From: Sphaerolaimus hirsutus
Taxonomy: Eukaryota; Nematoda; Chromadorea; Monhysterida; Sphaerolaimidae
Assembly (NCBI GenBank): GCA_964036195.1
Contig: OZ038450.1
Coordinates: forward strand, 9,984,701-10,048,700
Direction of reading: 5' to 3'
DNA length: 64,000 nucleotides
Made by a program: the position numbers and the translations under genes. Every line of letters begins with the position of its first letter. The stretch's first letter is position 1. Shown piece by piece: positions 47,416 through 57,401 of the stretch. The notes under the pieces were generated by a model that was not told the origin of the DNA, made no database searches, and worked only from the letters and a program-made list of their open reading frames with translations.

Positions 47416-50400
47416 TCACACACTCGGCCGCAACTGGTGTATTCTCCGCAGCCGTTCGGGCAAATGCTGCCACAGCTCATCCGGCTTGTGCAGGAGACTG
47501 GCCGACTCTGCGCTCAACTCAGCCACCGGAAGTTCGCGCACGCTGAATTCGCGCAGCAAGGTGGCGTCGCCGGTGTGCGCGTAGACGCGCGTGTCGATTA
47601 TGCGCGCCAGCACGGCATCCACTCGGAGGTAATATCTGAGTTATTGAATGGAATCCAGTCCAGCCAAGCCCACATCAGAGTTGTAAAAAAACCCAAACTT
47701 TTTCAAAGTATACGCTTCAAGCCAGGGACGTATCCAGGATTTTTGAGCGGGGGGGGCTGCTTGTTTACGGAGGCCGGCGAGCGGGGGGGGGGGCTCAGCC
47801 CCCCCCCTAAAATTTTACCTACAAAATGGCGGAATGGAGCCATGGCGCTGGCGCCATTAGTTGGCGCCATGCCATGGCGTCATTGGCGCTGGCGCCAGCG
47901 CCATGGAACGATGTATATGTATGTAAATATACATACAAAAACAGCAAAAAGCACACCATTGAGTGTATTTATAACGATTTGGAGCAAATCTGATGATAAT
48001 ACCTTATGTGTGGTGAAAAATGCGCGCTTGCGCGCAAATTTTTTTACGCTGACGTTGAAAAAGTCGCATTTTCCGGTCACTTTCAGGCTTCGCCCCGGGA
48101 AGGGGGGGGGGCTGCAGCCCCCCCCCGCCCCCCCCCCCTGGATACGGCCCTGCTTCAAGCATACACCGGCATTCAAGCGTTTACGTAAAATATTTAGTTT
48201 GTATTCACCCCCGGCCTCGAGTACAGAAAACTTCCGAATTTTTTTACTTTTACACATGAGTAAACGGAAAACCTTTGAGTGTGTGAGTATTTTATTTTAG
48301 TGAGTATTTTAGCAAATTTTCCAATTTTCACTAACATAACTTATTTAGATATTTTCACCTTAAAATTCGCCTATTATCTTTTTTTTGGGTTTATCTGATT
48401 TTATATACCCATTTTTTTTCTTTATTTTTTGTTGCGTTTCTCTATTTCTCCCTTCAATGCCTTGAAAAAACCTATACAAAAGCCGATCAGAAATACGTTT
48501 TCTGCAATCGAGTACTTTCAATAAATATACGTAAAAGCGAATGCAGGAACATTTTTCAGAGGAAACGTAAATGAATTTACTCTTTACTCGAGTATACGTA
48601 TCTATCGAGTAAAAGTAAATACGTTTCAAGAACTATGTCCCACACCGTGTCAAATGTAGGGTTCAAACGGGATTGACTTTTCGGGATCGGGATCGGGATT
48701 CACTTTCTGAGATTTCGGGATCGGGATCGGGATTGTGGTTTCGGGATCGGGATCGGGATCGGGATTGGTTTTTTGAGATTTCGGGATCGGGATCGGGATT
48801 GGCCGGGATTGGGGTCACGGGATCGGGATTGGGATAGGCATTTTTCCGGGATCGGGATTGGGATAGGCATTTTTCCGGGATCGGGATTGGGTTCTAGGGA
48901 TAGAGATTTTGGCCATTTTTCTGGCATTCACAGTTGTTCATAAAGGTCTCAAAACACTGTTGGATGCCAGAAAAGTGGCATAAAATTGACGCTGGGGGTT
49001 TGCACCCACTTTTTTGCATGCAAAAACGTCATTATTTCACTTTTTATAATTTCCACTAATTTTTCCGGGATCGGGATCCCGGACTTGGGAGTTTCTCGGG
49101 ATCGGGATCGGGATTTGAAAACTTTCGGGATCGGGATCGGGATTGGTATTTTTGAGATTTCGGGATCGGGATCGGGATTGGGGTTTCGGGATCGGGATCG
49201 GGACTGGTAAATCCCGAAATTTCACGGGATCCGGGATCGGGATCCCGTTTGAACCCTAGTCAAATGTCATGCAAAAAGTGCCACTTCAACCGTAGGGTAC
49301 GGTATGGTAAAAGGGTAAGTGTAGGGTAAAACAAAAACACGCCCCACCTAGCGAGCACGAACAGCGCCGAGGGCATGCATCGCACGCGGACCGTGTAGGC
49401 GGCGGCGCCGTGGTCGGCCAGCTCGTCCTCGAACAGGGGCACCTCGCCGTAGAACGCGATCGGCTCGCGGCGACGCAGCACGTCCAAGTTGATCTGTTCC
49501 GCTGTTTCTTCTGCCTGTGGTGATTGGAGAACGTATAGAGGAGATTGGTCGCGCAAATAGGCCTAAAATTGGAGAAAATTAGTTGAAAGAAGTACCTTGA
49601 ACCCTCTCAGCGTGCCATCAAAGTGAGTGCAAAATGTCCAGTCGTACAGTTTACTGCGCTTTGAAAGTTCGGACACATCAGCTCTAGATGATTGCCACTC
49701 AGCACTGGCGGATACCTGCGAATGAATGTTTTTATCGTCATCCTTGAAGTACAAAATCGTCTCTACAGTTGGCACATAAAAATGTTTTTGAACAATTTCT
49801 AAAGAAAAGTAAAGTAAAAGCATTTTCTCTGTGAAGTCGGTAATTTAAGGTATCTCGTTGCTGACAAGTATGCCACGTATTTCTAGCTATTTCAACTGTG
49901 ATTTCAATGAATATTCTGCAGCAAGAAGCTGAGATCACTCAATCGAAAACCAAATGAATATGAACAAACAAAAATTCTATACAAATTGCATGCTTGCAAA
50001 ATTTGCAAAAACGGGAACTTTTTTTCCCATGTCAGTCACAAAAGTAATTCGAATGCTGTGGTACTGGGAACGAACAGTAATTTCCCCAATAAAAATGCCA
50101 GAAAAATTGCACTGAACCTGCAGTGACGGATCCGCATTTGACGCGCTGACACACTTCAAGGCATCCAAAGCGCTCCACTCTATAGACGCTCCGGACTCCT
50201 GATGTGTCACTGAAAGCTTGTTGTGGTCAAAAATCATTTCTGGGAATTCTCCACAATTCGGAACGGACCTTCGGAAGACGCACACCTGCAAAACGAATTT
50301 TATTAAGCCCTTCATGGCAAGAACAGCGAACAAAATGTCAAAACCAACATTGCAATCGTCTTGGCTTTTAGAATCATCTTCAAGATGGGCGCAAGTAGAT

Positions 50401-50549
50401 GGCATAATGTGTCCTTTCTGTATGGCAATGTGCCAAATCTTGTCGGCGGTGGTATACTCCGTGTTTTCGATGGGACGGGCGAGCGTAGCGGCTGCCATTA
50501 CCGCGGCACGGTTGTCGCCGGATTTGACGGTCGCCACGCGGGTCGACAT
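47416..50549 (-). CDS. TIPRL: TIP41-like protein (TIPRL), PP2A-type phosphatase regulator
   Basis: Five exons: 50349-50549, 50118-50285, 49596-49715, 49348-49514, 47416-47635; 291 residues (human 272). Matching blocks are IWHIAIQKGHIMPS, FPEMIFDHNKLSV, EWSALDALKCVSAS, AEWQSSR, LYDWTFCTHFDGTLRG, FYGEVPLFEDELADHG, VRVRCMPSALFVLARYYLRV, RIIDTRVYAH and LLREFSVREL. TIPRL/TIP41 binds catalytic subunits of PP2A, PP4 and PP6 and acts in TOR and DNA-damage signalling in the cytoplasm and nucleus. The first 35 residues are extra relative to human, so an internal ATG (MAAATLARP...) could be the real start. Intron 1 is only 63 bases, in frame and stop-free, so its retention would be silent to frame. Intron 4 (47636-49347) is packed with nested MITEs. 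Confidence 0.93.
47676..48637. repeat. hAT-like MITE, family A (copy 4), split by a family B element
   Basis: Left end CAGAGTTGTAAAAAAACCC, right end CGTTTCAAGAACTATG; flanks GCCCACAT/TCCCACAC match at 6 of 8. It is interrupted at 47723-48152. It is in TIPRL intron 4, 40 bases from the last exon's acceptor. Confidence 0.75.
47723..48152. repeat. hAT-like MITE, family B, nested in family A
   Basis: CAGGGACGTATCCAGG and CCTGGATACGGCCCTG ends with the perfect 8-bp duplication CTTCAAGC (47715-47722, 48153-48160). Core nearly identical to the copy at 37444, so both inserted recently. Confidence 0.9.
48657..49258. repeat. GATCCC-array MITE (copy 3, opposite orientation)
   Basis: TAGGGTTCAAACGGGAT and ATCCCGTTTGAACCCTA ends with the perfect 8-bp duplication GTCAAATG (48649-48656, 49259-49266). 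GGGATC arrays flank the shared core. The target site reads GTCAAATGTCATGCAAA, the arm sequence of the introner family. Confidence 0.9.
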
Positions 50550-50766
50550 AATGCACTATTGTGGTTTCCGACGGGTCAGTTGGCGAACGAGAAAACCGAT
50601 TTCAAAATCACCACCGATTCGGAAAGTTTTCATTTTCATAGCTTCCCGCTTTTTGAAAAGCACATTACGCGATTTTTCGTACAAAGTGGCGAAAACGTCT
50701 CTGATGATAGGCGGAGTGAAAGTAATATTATCCCGTATTCACCAAAACAAAACAACCGTTTTCGAC
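50550..50766. promoter_or_regulatory. Shared promoter between TIPRL and the DELE1-like gene
   Basis: Only 217 bases separate the two divergent start codons, so both 5' UTRs and promoters must lie here or within introns. I see no clear TATA box. ATTGG-type words occur, but none is a decisive site. Confidence 0.5.
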
Positions 50767-53700
50767 ATGCACCGATTGGCGTTGAAGCAGCTCGCTCAAG
50801 TCAATGTCCGCGCGGCGGGCACGTCCAGGTCGGGCTGCAATGTCGAGTCCACCAACCAAGTTTGCAGTCATGCACGGTGCGTTTTATCCCTTCATATTCA
50901 CGAATTTGACGACATTTTGTGTGCATTACTGTCCCCCGGTGAACGGAACGGGCCCGTATGAGAAATTGGCAGCCGGCCAAAATTTCGAAATCGGTTTAAC
51001 ATAAATAAAATGGCTAAAATAGGTTTATATCCATGTATATGGACGGAAATAGCTACCTATTATGGAGGTGAAAATTTGGCAAAATGTAGCAAATTTGAGC
51101 GATTTTGAGCTTTCACTTTCTTTCGTGTAATACGCAACCGGTAACCTGGGCGTGGGCCAAGTTCTCGTGCGTGATGCGATCTGGGTGAACGTAGACGAAC
51201 AAACACGCGAGTTATCACACTTCAGCTTTTAGTGGCGTGTCGGACACCGTACGTCCCTTTGAACTCGCCGTCTAACTTGCAGGCGTGAACGTACTACTGG
51301 CCAACAGGAGGCGTCTGCTTCGGGTTCTGGGGCTCACGCATCTGGCACATGCGATTGGAACCTGCACAGCCCCATCGCTCTCACGGTTAATTTTTAGAGT
51401 TTGTGTTGTCGGGTTTTAGCTTTTCAACTTTTTGTGTAATCTTTCCAACGACCCAATAGTGTTTCTGAAAGAGATATTGGAAATCAATTAAAAATTCACT
51501 TGCCGATCTCTTATATGCCTTTAATATTGTAGTACGCTCGTCTAACTGCAGGCAGTAGCGGCCAGCTTGGCATGCGGCCACCAACTGTGCGAGCTGCGTT
51601 CCGAAAGCTCCAAACTCGCGCGCGACTACACAGACTGGCTACTGCCCGGTGCCGCGGCCGGGACGAAGCCGCGGGATGTGGACATCGAGCAGGACCCGCG
51701 GCAGGGCGTATGCGCGCTCAGGGCGGTTACAAGGCGAGCCTTCGCCCAGCCCGTGTATACTACCCATCGTGTCTTAGATACGGACGGACTACCTCTCGAT
51801 CGAGATGTGTCTGCAAATTCGAATTGCAGTCGCGCAAATAGTGATGATTCGACAGTCGTGGCGAGGTTGAGCGGTGTTGCGAAGAAGCGGGTTACTTTTG
51901 ACGTGCAGTGTCAGACGACGGTACGTTGTTTGGTGTTGTTTGGCGCTGATTAGGGACGTTATTTTAAATCAGTATCGATCAGATTCTTCAATAAAAATTT
52001 GTAAAGAATAGATTTTCCCATTCCAGGTGCAATGCTTGCATAATGTGCTGAAAACAAATCAGCATTGAATTTACTACAGTTGATTTTTTTTTATACCCGT
52101 CAACTGTAGTTGAAACACCCCTCATTCCGGAAAACTCAGATGCGTTCACAGCTGTTTTACAAGTTTCCTTAATTTTTGGCAGTAAACTACTGCGTGGGGC
52201 GATTACACAGCGCTGTTGTATAAAAATAAGAGTATAAAAAGTGTTGATATAGTCTGGAAAAATGTATTATGTATTGATTCCTCATAAATGTGCCATCCAC
52301 TCAAAAAGTTTTGTCATGGAATGTAACGTAAATCTGGGGGCCAGTTCCGCAAGTGGAGAAGTGAGAAGTAAAATGGCAAATGCGAAGTGAAATGGCAAAT
52401 GCAATGTGAAATGGCAAAAGCGAAGTGAATTGACAAGTAAAATGACAAACGTGAAGAGAAATTACTGTTTTATTTTTTACTTTTACCGTTTTACGTTTTT
52501 GCCAATTTACTTGCCACTTCACTTTTGCCATTTTACTTATCACTTCTCAATTTGCGGGACTGGCACCTGGTTTATGTTAGTGTGGTCTTTCTTTTATCCC
52601 ATTTATTATCCTTCATTGTTGCAGCCCGCGTCAAATTCGTACATAAGAAAGCTTGCGAACTCGACAGCCGCATTCGAAATGCTGCTCAATGGTCAGGAAT
52701 CGCAATTGAACCTGAGAATTGGACTGTCTGCCATTGAGGCTGGGCTAAAATCTGAGGGATTCAAATACATCACAAAAGCATTCGAGACAAGTCCCGATGA
52801 TGTGCTAGCTATCTACAATTTGGCCATGTGCTATGCAAAGGGTTATGGAGCTCAGCGAGATTATAAGAAAGTAAATCAGTTTTTCACTTTCTTCCAATCG
52901 AAATTTTGATTTTGATGGACATTCGCCATGCGTAGCATTGAACAATTTGTTCTTTTGGGAAAATAGTATTAAATAATATCTCATAAAATATCACAAAAAT
53001 AAAATAAAATAAATTACCTCAGAGACAAAGCAAGAATAAATGTAAATGTGATATTCTGTATGTTAAAAAATGTCAGAATATATCTAAAAAAATCTGATAA
53101 AATTTCATGGACAACCGTGGAAAACATTCCATCAATCATCCGATGTATTTTTTTATACAATTCTCCCATCGATTTTTCAACGCTAACCACGCGAAAACTC
53201 GCTACACTTCAGGCCTACACTTTGTGGCAGCGCGGCGCGGAGCTGGGCGACGGCGCGTGCATGTACCAAATGGCCGTGTGTCTGTGCCGCAAACTGGTCG
53301 CGGCGGACACGAGCGGCAGCGCGGCGGGCGACAACAGGATGGACTTGGCGCGCGCTTTGCTTGCGCGGGCGCACAGAAAGGGATTTGAAGATCAAATCGT
53401 TGGTTGTTTGTTGTCCTTTTTTGTTTTTCGGATATTGGTTGGTTCAGAGAGGCTGTTTTAGGCACTGGTTTTTTTTGAGGGGACGAGCAAGCAGAAATCA
53501 AGATTTCTTTCACCCAGCGTACCTGCCCGGATCACAAAATTTCGTGATCAGCATTTCCCCACATTTTTGCCTCGGCCCAGATCTATAGCGGAGTGGCCTC
53601 TGACTTGACCGACTTATTTAGACAGCCAAAAAAATACCCCGTTCGATAGTTTCAGGGGTTTCAGCCGTTATATCGCCTATTCTAAACGTTCGATTTTTCC

Positions 53701-53782
53701 TCAGACCAAATTGGCGTCGGAATTCGAGACCCTGTGCGATAAAAAACGGGAAGGCGCGAGGAAGTCGTCCTCAACCATTTGA
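50767..53782 (+). CDS. DELE1-like mitochondrial Sel1-repeat protein
   Basis: Six exons: 50767-50876, 51283-51385, 51552-51920, 52625-52870, 53213-53398, 53705-53782; all phases fit, 363 residues. The start MHRLALKQLAQVNVRAAGTS is basic without acids, a probable mitochondrial presequence. A short hydrophobic stretch follows (WNLHSPIALTAVAASLACGH), then a long polar linker. The C-terminal third has tetratricopeptide-like Sel1 repeats: FKYITKAFETSPDDVLAIYN, LAMCYAKGYGAQRDYKKAYT, LWQRGAELGDGACMYQMAVC and MDLARALLARAHRKGFED. Presequence, early hydrophobic segment and Sel1 repeats in this order recall DELE1, the messenger that carries mitochondrial stress to the eIF2alpha kinase HRI. Identity is low, and another Sel1-repeat protein is possible. 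Confidence 0.75.
52334..52570 (+). repeat. Inverted-repeat element with GGCCAGT...GGGACTGGCACC ends
   Basis: CTGGGGGCCAGTTCCGCAAG at the left and TTGCGGGACTGGCACCTGG at the right are inverted. The interior repeats GAAGTGAAATGGCAAA. The outermost bases resemble those of the SIRT6/paxillin intron elements. It is in intron 3 of the DELE1-like gene. Confidence 0.65.
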
Positions 53783-54128
53783 TTTTTTAGTTCTATTATT
53801 TATACAAAGGATTATGCGCTAGATTTAAGTGCCAGATTTAAGTTTGTTGTTAAAGTTCGATTACGCGGTACCATGTTACTGTAGTTAAAATTAGTCAGTC
53901 TACCATGTATCTCAACGGCGATCGCTCAATTTAGACTTGCAGTGGTGGGGAATCACTTGACCACAGTTAATAATTCTGCACACATGACTTTTTACTTTGT
54001 TTACTGCCAGTGCAAAATCTACGCGGACTTTTGTTTGTTACATTTATCGCGGATTCACGATGTAAATATTTAGATTACTTGATGGCGAAGATTCATTATT
54101 TTAACCTCGGGTGAAAATATCTACACTC

Positions 54129-54134
54129 AATAAA
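54129..54134 (+). terminator. Candidate poly(A) signal of the DELE1-like gene
   Basis: AATAAA about 350 bases past the stop codon. Confidence 0.4.
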
Positions 54135-54277
54135 ATGAAATCTGTACTCATGAATTTCCTACACCACTGAAGTTCGCTGCATGGGGCAGGCTACTGACCG
54201 GAATTATTTTCATAATTGAGGGGAATTGCGTAAATTATTTCAGTCAAACGCACTTCTGTTTCATTGGCGATCTGTAT

Positions 54278-54483
54278 GGCGCCAGACACGCTGGATGCCA
54301 ACTGAATTCGTGTCAACTAAATTTTAGTGAATTATGTGATTTTAACTATCCAATCTGATAGAGCATAGTTATTTTTACGCTTTTTAAAATAAATGACACT
54401 TTGTTTTCATTGTTTATGTTGCTTTAAAAAATTTTTTTGAATTATTTAGTTGACATGAATCTGCATTGTCAACTGTTGGGTCC
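54278..54483. repeat. MITE related to the GTTGAC/CACACTAG superfamily
   Basis: GGCGCCAGACACGCTGGATG, then CAACTGAATTCGTGTCAACT, nearly identical to the left part of the SIRT6 intron element at 41991. The right end is ATTGTCAACTGTTGGGTCC. Confidence 0.6.
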
Positions 54484-55154
54484 GTTAAAGAAAAAATTTA
54501 CTTTACATTTTCAGTTTCTGGTGAGTAAATTCCAAATAATTTACGTTTATTTATATTCTTCAAAAAGCTCTAGTTTTCACAATTCCACGTTTGGAGTCTT
54601 GCGAATTTTGTTGAAGTACGATTTATGACTCTTACAATGTTTTAACTTAAAAGTGCTCGTCGAATGGAAAGGGGACTTCTGTTTTGCTTTTCACTTGAAT
54701 ACCCCTTTTCAATTGCACCCTTTTCCCGTGGCGCTTGGCGCCATGTTTCCTGGCGCTTATCCAATAGTTCCATTCATTCGACATTCTTCCATTGTCTGCT
54801 AGAAGTATATAAAATCCGCAACAATTTTGAATACTACATCATTATAAACGCGAGTTCAATCGATCAATTATTCAATAATAATTCAACTAAATACAAAAGT
54901 ATTTCTAAAACGCGATGTACACAAGAATGTATCCAAATGACCTAATCGCGAACAGCGTAAAATAATAAAAATCAAAGAAATCTACAATCGATCATCTGGT
55001 CCATATCGGTCAATTTACAAGGAATTAAATATGTAAATAACTCTAGCGGTGGTAGCTCGATGTAGCGGTGGCCACACGAGAAAAGTGCGTGTCACCCTGA
55101 ATGTTATGAAGGATATTATTTAGAAGAAGTTTGTGTAGTATAAAATCAATATTA

Positions 55155-55418
55155 ACGTATTTCCTCTAAATACCCCCAACCGGGGGTCTATTATTTCGCA
55201 AATTTCGAGGGGGGTTTCATTCTGCCAGAAATTTTTGTAACGGAATATCAGTAAGAATATGCTTTTACATTGTATACATGATGTATTTACATAATTCCAG
55301 GCGGGGTTATTTTCGAGGGGGTTTATTTATTTTCAGCTCACTCAGACCTGGGGCTATTTCGAGGGGGTGAATACAAGGAAATTCGAGGAAAGGAAGGATA
55401 ATTCGAGGAAATATGGTA
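55155..55418. repeat. MITE with CCGTATTT-type termini
   Basis: AACGTATTTCCTCTAAATAC and ATTCGAGGAAATATGGTA are inverted. Interior G/C runs with TATTTCGAGGGG. Confidence 0.6.
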
Positions 55419-55705
55419 ATACAACAATATTTACTATGCATACATAAGTTCACAACATGGAAAAAGGGTATGACATTACCAACAGGATCTTACCCCTCAT
55501 AAAATCTGTTTTAGGAAAATTAGAAAATTAATTACGTATTATATAAAAATCAAAATCGATGTTTCGGGTTGAAAAGACATGAGTAGCAATGTGTAAAAAT
55601 GCAAGAGCATGGAATTCAAGCCAATCAAGTCGACTAAGAACAAAATAAAAATATTAGAATAATGCATCGTTAAGAGTCCCGCGGTTTGTCGTTGGGAGGG
55701 CTGCT

Positions 55706-55850
55706 CAGGGGCCAGTCGCTCAAGTTGACAACTGCTTTACTCTTGACTCTTCACTGGACTCCTCACTTTGCTCTTGACTTGCGGAACAGTCAAGTAACAA
55801 CGTCAAGAGTCAAGAGTAAATCACTTGTCAACTTGCGGGACTGGCTCCAG
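55706..55850. repeat. Inverted-repeat element with GGGCCAGTC...GGGACTGGC ends
   Basis: CAGGGGCCAGTCGCTCAAGT and ACTTGCGGGACTGGCTCCAG are inverted. The interior repeats CTCTTGACT. The termini resemble 52334 and, less closely, the introner family, but this copy is intergenic. Confidence 0.6.
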
Positions 55851-56800
55851 AAGTGGTCAATCAAAAAAGCGGATTAGTTTTTGATCACCACTATTGACCG
55901 AGTAAAAATTCTTCAGCTGGCTGCGTTTCAGTGAAGTGCATGATAAATTGATCTGTGGCTCGCCCGAAAAGAAACAATACATCCATGCTTAAAGCACCCC
56001 TGCTTAAGTAACAGCAGCGCTATAAACGATGCATTAGTTGTCAGCGGCAGAAATGTGAGTGGTATCTGTTTTTATGCTATTCAACTCACAAACCGGTTGT
56101 TTCTCCATATAATTTCGTGTCGACACCATTTTTTAAGAACATTTGACGCCATGACACTTTTCCATTCACTATCAGTCGGCATGTGAATCGATTAGCACAG
56201 GAAACAAAAATCACCCAGAGCACTGATAAATCCAAACATGCGAAAATTCGGGTGAATTCACCGCAAAATGTAACAGACAATTTCATTTTAAAGTGCTAGT
56301 ATCTGTTCCTGAAGACGCTGCGAATGATTCTTCAATTAAAACAAAATCAAAAAGGTCAATGTAACAAATCCCCCACTGCACAAAAAAAATTTTCGACAGG
56401 AATTAGAGTAAAAAAACAACAAAGCAAAAAATGCACAATAAACATAAAAATTCAGAAATCAGTAGAATAAGTAAATAATTGAAGTGGAGCACTTCAAGCG
56501 CAGATATGTCCTACTGTAACCCACAACTTCGATAAAAATGTAAGTAGAATGAACTTCAAACACTTCAAGTGAATACAATGAACAAATAAGTTATATTTAA
56601 AATGCAACAAATCATTCATAAAACTGGACAGCGGTTTACTCATTTACTCTGTAGTAGGGGATACGGCGATCCCCAAACTGGCTGTGACCATACAAGCACC
56701 ACATTTGCTTCCACTTACAATTGCGTTAATGTGATAGGAAGCTTTGTAAATATGTATTTAGGCAAATTACATTTTTAGACGTCATAAATATGAAATCTAT

Positions 56801-57045
56801 GTGCCTACACACACTAGTTTTCACCGTGACTTCGTGTGAAAACTGAAACTTTTTCAAATGCAAATTAATGAACACGGTTGAATGATTTAATTTAGATTTA
56901 ATTTGAATTTAAATTAATGAAAGTTTAAGTTTGAAAATTTGTAAACTAAAACAGATATAGCATACGATAAGAGTAGGCTGAATGTCGCCATGTGGCCATT
57001 TCAGTTTTCACACAGGTCACGGTGAAAACTAGTGTGTGTAGGGCC
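56801..57045. repeat. MITE with CACACACTAGTTTTCACC ends
   Basis: GTGCCTACACACACTAGTTT and AAACTAGTGTGTGTAGGGCC are inverted and flanked by TAT (56798-56800, 57046-57048). Confidence 0.75.
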
Positions 57046-57241
57046 TATGTCGCCAAGCATTGAGATGGCTTCTTTACTTCCTCTTTTGAGAAAAAATTAT
57101 CGATACAAAGGAAATATAAACCATAAATGTCAGTAAATGCTCCAATGATGTCTTTTTGTCAAAGACATTAATGATAAAAACATGGTTGAATTTGATTAAT
57201 GAAGGTGATGCAGAAAAAGCTAATCGTCGAAAAGTGTCCAT

Positions 57242-57247
57242 TTTATT
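57242..57247 (-). terminator. Candidate paxillin poly(A) signal
   Basis: AATAAA on the minus strand about 155 bases past the paxillin stop. Confidence 0.4.
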
Positions 57248-57401
57248 GAGTTCAGGTAGCCGTTCAAACAATTTTCATATTCCATTTATCATCATTGCAG
57301 TATTTAGCTCCCGCCACGTTTTATCGAACATCACAAACAAGTGGTGCTTGATTGCCACAGCCAGTGTATCCATCCAACATTAAATTTATATAGCCACCGC
57401 C

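Larger units (their letters stand above)
53783..57401. other. Intergenic DNA between the DELE1-like gene and paxillin 3' ends
   Basis: Convergent 3' flanks with no convincing exon. It holds elements at 54278-54483, 55155-55418, 55706-55850 and 56801-57045. Confidence 0.55.

Noticed and set aside
47338..48300. A 320-residue + strand open frame, the longest in the window
   Set aside because: It runs antisense to the last TIPRL exon and then through two nested MITEs and their G/C runs; its translation has no domain and no start or splice context.
48657..49258. GGGATC arrays as telomere-like or CRISPR-like repeats
   Set aside because: The arrays lie between transposon tips with 8-bp duplications, have no spacers of constant length, and the genome is that of an animal.
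50218..50961. A 247-residue + strand open frame antisense to TIPRL
   Set aside because: Its first half is the reverse of TIPRL exons 1-2, which are fixed by homology. Only its last part coincides with exon 1 of the DELE1-like gene.
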